DNA of 38,826 bases from Rhodoluna sp. (GTDB lineage: Bacteria > Actinomycetota > Actinomycetes > Actinomycetales > Microbacteriaceae), in contig JAURIU010000006.1 of the NCBI GenBank assembly GCA_030832605.1, positions 1-38,826 of the forward strand, written 5' to 3'. The notes under the pieces were generated by a model. That model had not been told where the DNA came from. It did no database searches and was given only the letters and a program-made list of their open reading frames with translations. Position 1 is the first letter of the stretch. The number at the start of each line of letters is the position of its first letter. The position numbers and the translations under genes are program-made. Below, in pieces: positions 34,782-38,826 of this stretch.

Positions 34782-35798
34782 TTAGTTGCCCCTCTCGGTA
34801 GCGCGAATAAGAATGTCTGCGCCGAGTTGCTTGATTTCTACGAAGTCGAGCGACTTTGCCTCGGTCATTGTGGTTACGCCAAGGTCGGCGATTGCGGTGC
34901 GCGCGCCGCCGAGCAAAGTTGGTGCCAGGTAGACCAGATACTCGTCAACTAGCCCGAGTCGAGCAAAGTGCGAGGCCACGGTCGGGCCGCCCTCAACCCA
35001 CACGTGCTTCACGCCTTCTTGCCAGAGTGCGGCGAGCACCCCGTGCAGCGAGTGGGTGCGAAGGTGAACGGTCTCGGCATCCGAGTTGAAAACACGAGCG
35101 GATGCTGGCAGTTCGCTCTCGCCAATCACGACTCGAAGCGGCTGATGTTCGTATAGCGTGCCGTCAGGTTTGCGCGCGGTGAGTTCGGGGTCGTCGGCCA
35201 GAACGGTGCCCGTGCCGACCAAGATTGCGTCAACGTGGCTGCGGCGCAGGTGGCTGTCGGCGCGAGCTTCCGGACCGCTGATCCACTTGCTGGTGCCGTC
35301 GTTCGCGGCTGCGCGACCGTCGAGGCTCGAAGCCCACTTGAGGGTCACAAAGGGTCTTTGGCGGGTGTTGGCGGTTAGCCACACGCGGTTCTGCTCGCGG
35401 GCTTCGCTCTCGAGCGTGCCGAACACCACTTCGATTGCAGCGTCGCGCAGGGTTTGGGCGCCTCCACCAGAGGTTGCACCTGGGTCGCTCACGGCATAGA
35501 CAACGCGGCTAACGCCAGCGGCAATCAGGGCCTGTGCGCATGGGCCGGTGCGGCCGGTGTGGTTGCAAGGTTCGAGGGTGACCACGGCGGTTGCGCCTGC
35601 AGGCACGTTGTCTAGTTTGCTTAGGGCATCGACTTCGGCGTGAGGTGTGCCGGCGCCCTTGTGCCAGCCCTCCGCGATGATTTGGCCGTCGGCGCTCAGA
35701 ATCACACAACCGACTTGAGGGTTCACGCCCCAGGCTGGGCCGAGCAGCGCGAGTTCGAGTGCGCGACGCATCGCGCTCTCATAGATCTCGTGACTCAT
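34782..35798 (-). CDS. ribD: bifunctional diaminohydroxyphosphoribosylaminopyrimidine deaminase / reductase
   Basis: A 338-residue two-domain enzyme catalysing two consecutive steps of riboflavin synthesis. The N-terminal deaminase domain has the zinc site HAEVDAL and PCNHTGRTGPCAQAL. The C-terminal NADPH reductase has VTLKWASSLDGRAA, SKWISGPEARADSHLRR, VGTGTVLADDPELTAR and VEGGPTVASHF. It is the first gene of the operon. A ribosome binding site GAGAGG lies 9 nt before ATG 35798 and can be masked by upstream leader sequence, placing it under the FMN riboswitch. Confidence 0.95.
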   Translation of the reverse strand: MSHEIYESAMRRALELALLGPAWGVNPQVGCVILSADGQIIAEGWHKGAGTPHAEVDALSKLDNVPAGATAVVTLEPCNHTGRTGPCAQALIAAGVSRVVYAVSDPGATSGGGAQTLRDAAIEVVFGTLESEAREQNRVWLTANTRQRPFVTLKWASSLDGRAAANDGTSKWISGPEARADSHLRRSHVDAILVGTGTVLADDPELTARKPDGTLYEHQPLRVVIGESELPASARVFNSDAETVHLRTHSLHGVLAALWQEGVKHVWVEGGPTVASHFARLGLVDEYLVYLAPTLLGGARTAIADLGVTTMTEAKSLDFVEIKQLGADILIRATERGN

Positions 35799-35914
35799 TT
35801 GGCCAAACCTCTCGAAGTACTTATTCGTCTTCGGGGTTGGCGAGAGAAGGCCCGCGCAAAGCGCAAAGCCAAGGGTCTAGCGACATCGCCAAAAAAGCGA
35901 AACGCCAAACCCTC
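35799..35914 (-). promoter_or_regulatory. expression platform between FMN aptamer and ribD
   Basis: Two alternative pairings can be drawn on the minus strand. The ribosome-binding-site region (35801-35814, with CGAGAG and GGCC) can pair with 35841-35852 (GGCC, CTCTCG). The stretch next to it (35834-35842, CGCCAACCC) can instead pair with 35903-35912 (GGGTTTGGCG, one bulge), directly after the aptamer. The two share bases 35841-35842 and exclude each other, as expected of a translational switch. No good terminator hairpin is present. The assignment of bound and free states is inference. Confidence 0.5.
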
Positions 35915-36075
35915 GTTCTTCTCCCATCCGGACTTTAACCGTCGGTGCTGGAATTTCACCAGCTCAACCGCCTAACCCGGTTCTCAAGTTGCCTTGATTG
36001 CCGTTGCTCTCGCGAGCAGCTAGTCGGGTCGCGGACTTTAACCGCCGGCTCAGATTTTCACTGACCCCGAAGAAC
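35915..36075 (-). ncRNA. FMN riboswitch (RFN element)
   Basis: On the minus strand all landmarks of the RFN element are visible in order: closing helix P1 from GTTCTTC (36069-36075) and GAAGAAC (35915-35921), GTGAAAATCTGAGCCGGCGGTTAAAGTCC-type repeat 1 split here as GCCGGCGGT and AAAGTCCGCGAC, a variable hairpin, GGTGAAATTCC with CACCGACGGT, and AAAGTCCGGATGGGAGAAG at the end. The class binds FMN and turns off riboflavin genes. It precedes ribD and would control the four-gene operon. Confidence 0.95.
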
Positions 36076-36227
36076 TTGTAATGCTTGTCTATCATGGCAG
36101 AAAACAGCGATATAGGGGCAAGTTATTCCCAGTATTGCCCTCGAAGTGTATGCCTCTAGGAGGTAGATTAAGTTCGCTTGAGGCGTAAACTCTTCAATAC
36201 CAGACACTCGCGTTTCCTTCCTCGTTT

Positions 36228-36256
36228 TTGGCAAAATAGTTATAGATTTGTAATAA
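36228..36256 (+). promoter_or_regulatory. sigma70-type promoter of the low-GC islet
   Basis: TTGGCA (36228-36233), 17-nt spacer, TAATAA (36251-36256). Unlike most promoters in this window it has a recognisable -35 and a leader (about 26 nt) with a Shine-Dalgarno sequence. The rest of the 36076-36288 gap is AT-rich and holds no gene I can support. Confidence 0.55.
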
Positions 36257-36288
36257 TCGAAAAAATGTTCGAATGTGAGGAGTTCAAC

Positions 36289-36657
36289 ATGGGTCATGCG
36301 AGCGGGGGAGGCTATTCTTCCCCGGGTGGCCTTAGCCAAAACTTAGGGAAGCTTTTGAATAAGTTTCCGTCGGATCGGCAAGGAAGGTTGGGGGCTAAGG
36401 GCAGAAACAAGGCTCGGCTGATCGCCTCAGATAATCCAGCAAAAACCTCGGAGGATGTCTATTCTGCGTTGAAATCTGGGGGTAAGGAATCCAGACTTCC
36501 CAACGGGAAAGGACGTCTCACCGCGTTCCCCGATGGTTCTCGCGTGATCCACCGACCCGTCTCATCATCTGATGGCAGCCCGGTGGTGGAGATAAGCATC
36601 AAAGGCCCAAATGGGTCCTCGTACAAAATACACTTCATTCCTAAGGAGTCCAAATGA
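36289..36657 (+). CDS. small toxin-like protein of the low-GC islet
   Basis: A 122-residue protein starting at ATG 36289 behind GAGGAG; the frame stays open upstream but without a better start. The N-terminus is glycine/serine-rich (MGHASGGGYSSPGG). The C-terminal half (about 55-120) has TSEDVYSALKSGG, GKGRLTAFPDGSRVIHRPVS, SPVVEISIKGPNG and YKIHFIP, an arrangement I associate with small C-terminal toxin domains of polymorphic toxin systems (short beta-rich RNase-like folds). No signal peptide or secretion domain is present, so it would be an orphan module. The family assignment is tentative. Base composition is lower in GC than the flanks, suggesting transfer. The next gene overlaps it by 4 nt. 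Confidence 0.6.
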   Translation: MGHASGGGYSSPGGLSQNLGKLLNKFPSDRQGRLGAKGRNKARLIASDNPAKTSEDVYSALKSGGKESRLPNGKGRLTAFPDGSRVIHRPVSSSDGSPVVEISIKGPNGSSYKIHFIPKESK

Positions 36658-37215
36658 TTGAGCCCAACATGTCTACAGAGTTTTCAGATTCTGAAAACCA
36701 ACAGCTTTCCGAACTTATTGGTTCCAAATTACTTTTTGTTGGCGGTAAGGACCTTCCAGAGTTTCTGGTGGCGAGTCAAATTGTCATCTCAACAACTAAA
36801 GGCGCTTTAGTTTTTGAAGGCGACGTTGTCGAATCAGGCTTTGAGGGCTATGTAGAGAACTACTCAAGGATCAGAGTTCACCCTTCGCCGGCGAAAGAAG
36901 TCTCAAATTTACAAATTCGGGGCAATGTTTATTTTCAGCATGCCGGCGAACTAATCCGCAACGTCTACGTTGTCCGACGAGTTATCACCGAACTAAAGCA
37001 GGGTGTGCCATCATGGACGCTTGCGACATCTAGAGCTGTTGTTCTTGATTTTGGTACCACGCAGTTGTGCCTAAGTAAATTAGGCGAGCACGATGAAGCC
37101 CTGGCGATTACGGACATGCATGGCTTTGAAATCGGCAAGGTGCCAGAAACTACAAGTTATTTTGAGGTAGATCTGGAGACTGGGTATCAAGTTCACGATG
37201 AAATAATTTTGCTGA

Positions 37216-37232
<17 letters not shown>
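36654..37232 (+). CDS. hypothetical protein, possible immunity partner
   Basis: A 192-residue acidic, soluble protein with no signal peptide or membrane segment. I recognise no family. ATG 36654 overlaps the previous stop (ATGA) and has TAAGGAG at 36641-36647, so it is translationally coupled to the toxin-like gene; MSTEF at codon 6 is an alternative start. Its size, acidity and tight coupling fit an immunity protein for the upstream product, but this rests on position alone. GC content is about 40-45% in sampled lines, well below the neighbouring operons. Confidence 0.6.

Positions 37233-38826
<1,594 letters not shown>

Noticed and set aside
36058-36339. Minus-strand open frame of 93 codons over the islet promoter and the FMN riboswitch 5' end
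   Set aside because: It runs into the aptamer, has no ribosome binding site and no recognisable sequence; the riboswitch and the islet promoter explain the region better.

Overview
The window looks like a chromosomal segment of a compact, moderately GC-rich actinobacterium, most probably a member of Microbacteriaceae. The signs are GTG and TTG starts, the neighbourhood sucC-sucD-(DUF6350 membrane protein)-purN-purH, a eukaryote-like dimeric NADP isocitrate dehydrogenase, and many start codons 6-7 nt behind a TANNNT -10 hexamer (leaderless transcripts). A small freshwater lineage is possible, but that is a guess from compactness alone. Both window edges cut genes: guaA on the left (C-terminus only) and trpS on the right (N-terminus missing).

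Layout. 1-5.4 kb: guaA end, a glycerophosphodiester phosphodiesterase, pcrA/uvrD helicase and a DUF2207 membrane protein. 5.5-12.2 kb: central metabolism, with sucC-sucD, the DUF6350 membrane protein, purN, purH and mdh. 12.3-15.9 kb: two adjacent half-size ABC exporters whose motifs predict an asymmetric heterodimer. 16-18.8 kb: a secreted alpha-amylase divergent from icd. 18.9-21.2 kb: a secreted glycine-rich protein with four Ig-like repeats and a C-terminal membrane anchor. 21.2-24.3 kb: one-carbon metabolism, purU divergent from glyA-folD, with a ZTP riboswitch in front of glyA. 24.4-28.4 kb: kynA and kynU (tryptophan to anthranilate) behind a third ABC exporter. 28.4-32.4 kb: an orphan adenine-N6 methyltransferase-like gene, a three-gene ABC-2 exporter operon and a small membrane protein. 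32.5-36.1 kb: the riboflavin operon ribD-ribE-ribBA-ribH behind an FMN riboswitch. 36.2-37.9 kb: an AT-richer three-gene islet (toxin-like, possible immunity partner, DUF4417) with its own sigma70-type promoter. 37.9 kb to the end: trpS.

How the genes fit together. sucCD, mdh and icd are TCA-cycle enzymes. purN, purH, purU, glyA and folD all use folate one-carbon units, and the ZTP riboswitch would tie glyA-folD expression to purine-pathway stalling. The purU and glyA -10 boxes lie 8 bp apart on opposite strands, so formyl-THF consumption and C1-unit supply probably compete at the promoter. Regulation reads as very economical: three -10 hexamers begin with the stop codon of the upstream gene, one terminator runs into the next promoter, and three convergent gene pairs overlap at their 3' ends.

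The least explained parts are the low-GC islet at 36.2-37.9 kb, the orphan methyltransferase, the over-represented octamer GCGGATGC/GCATCCGC and the perfect inverted repeat in front of the third ABC exporter.
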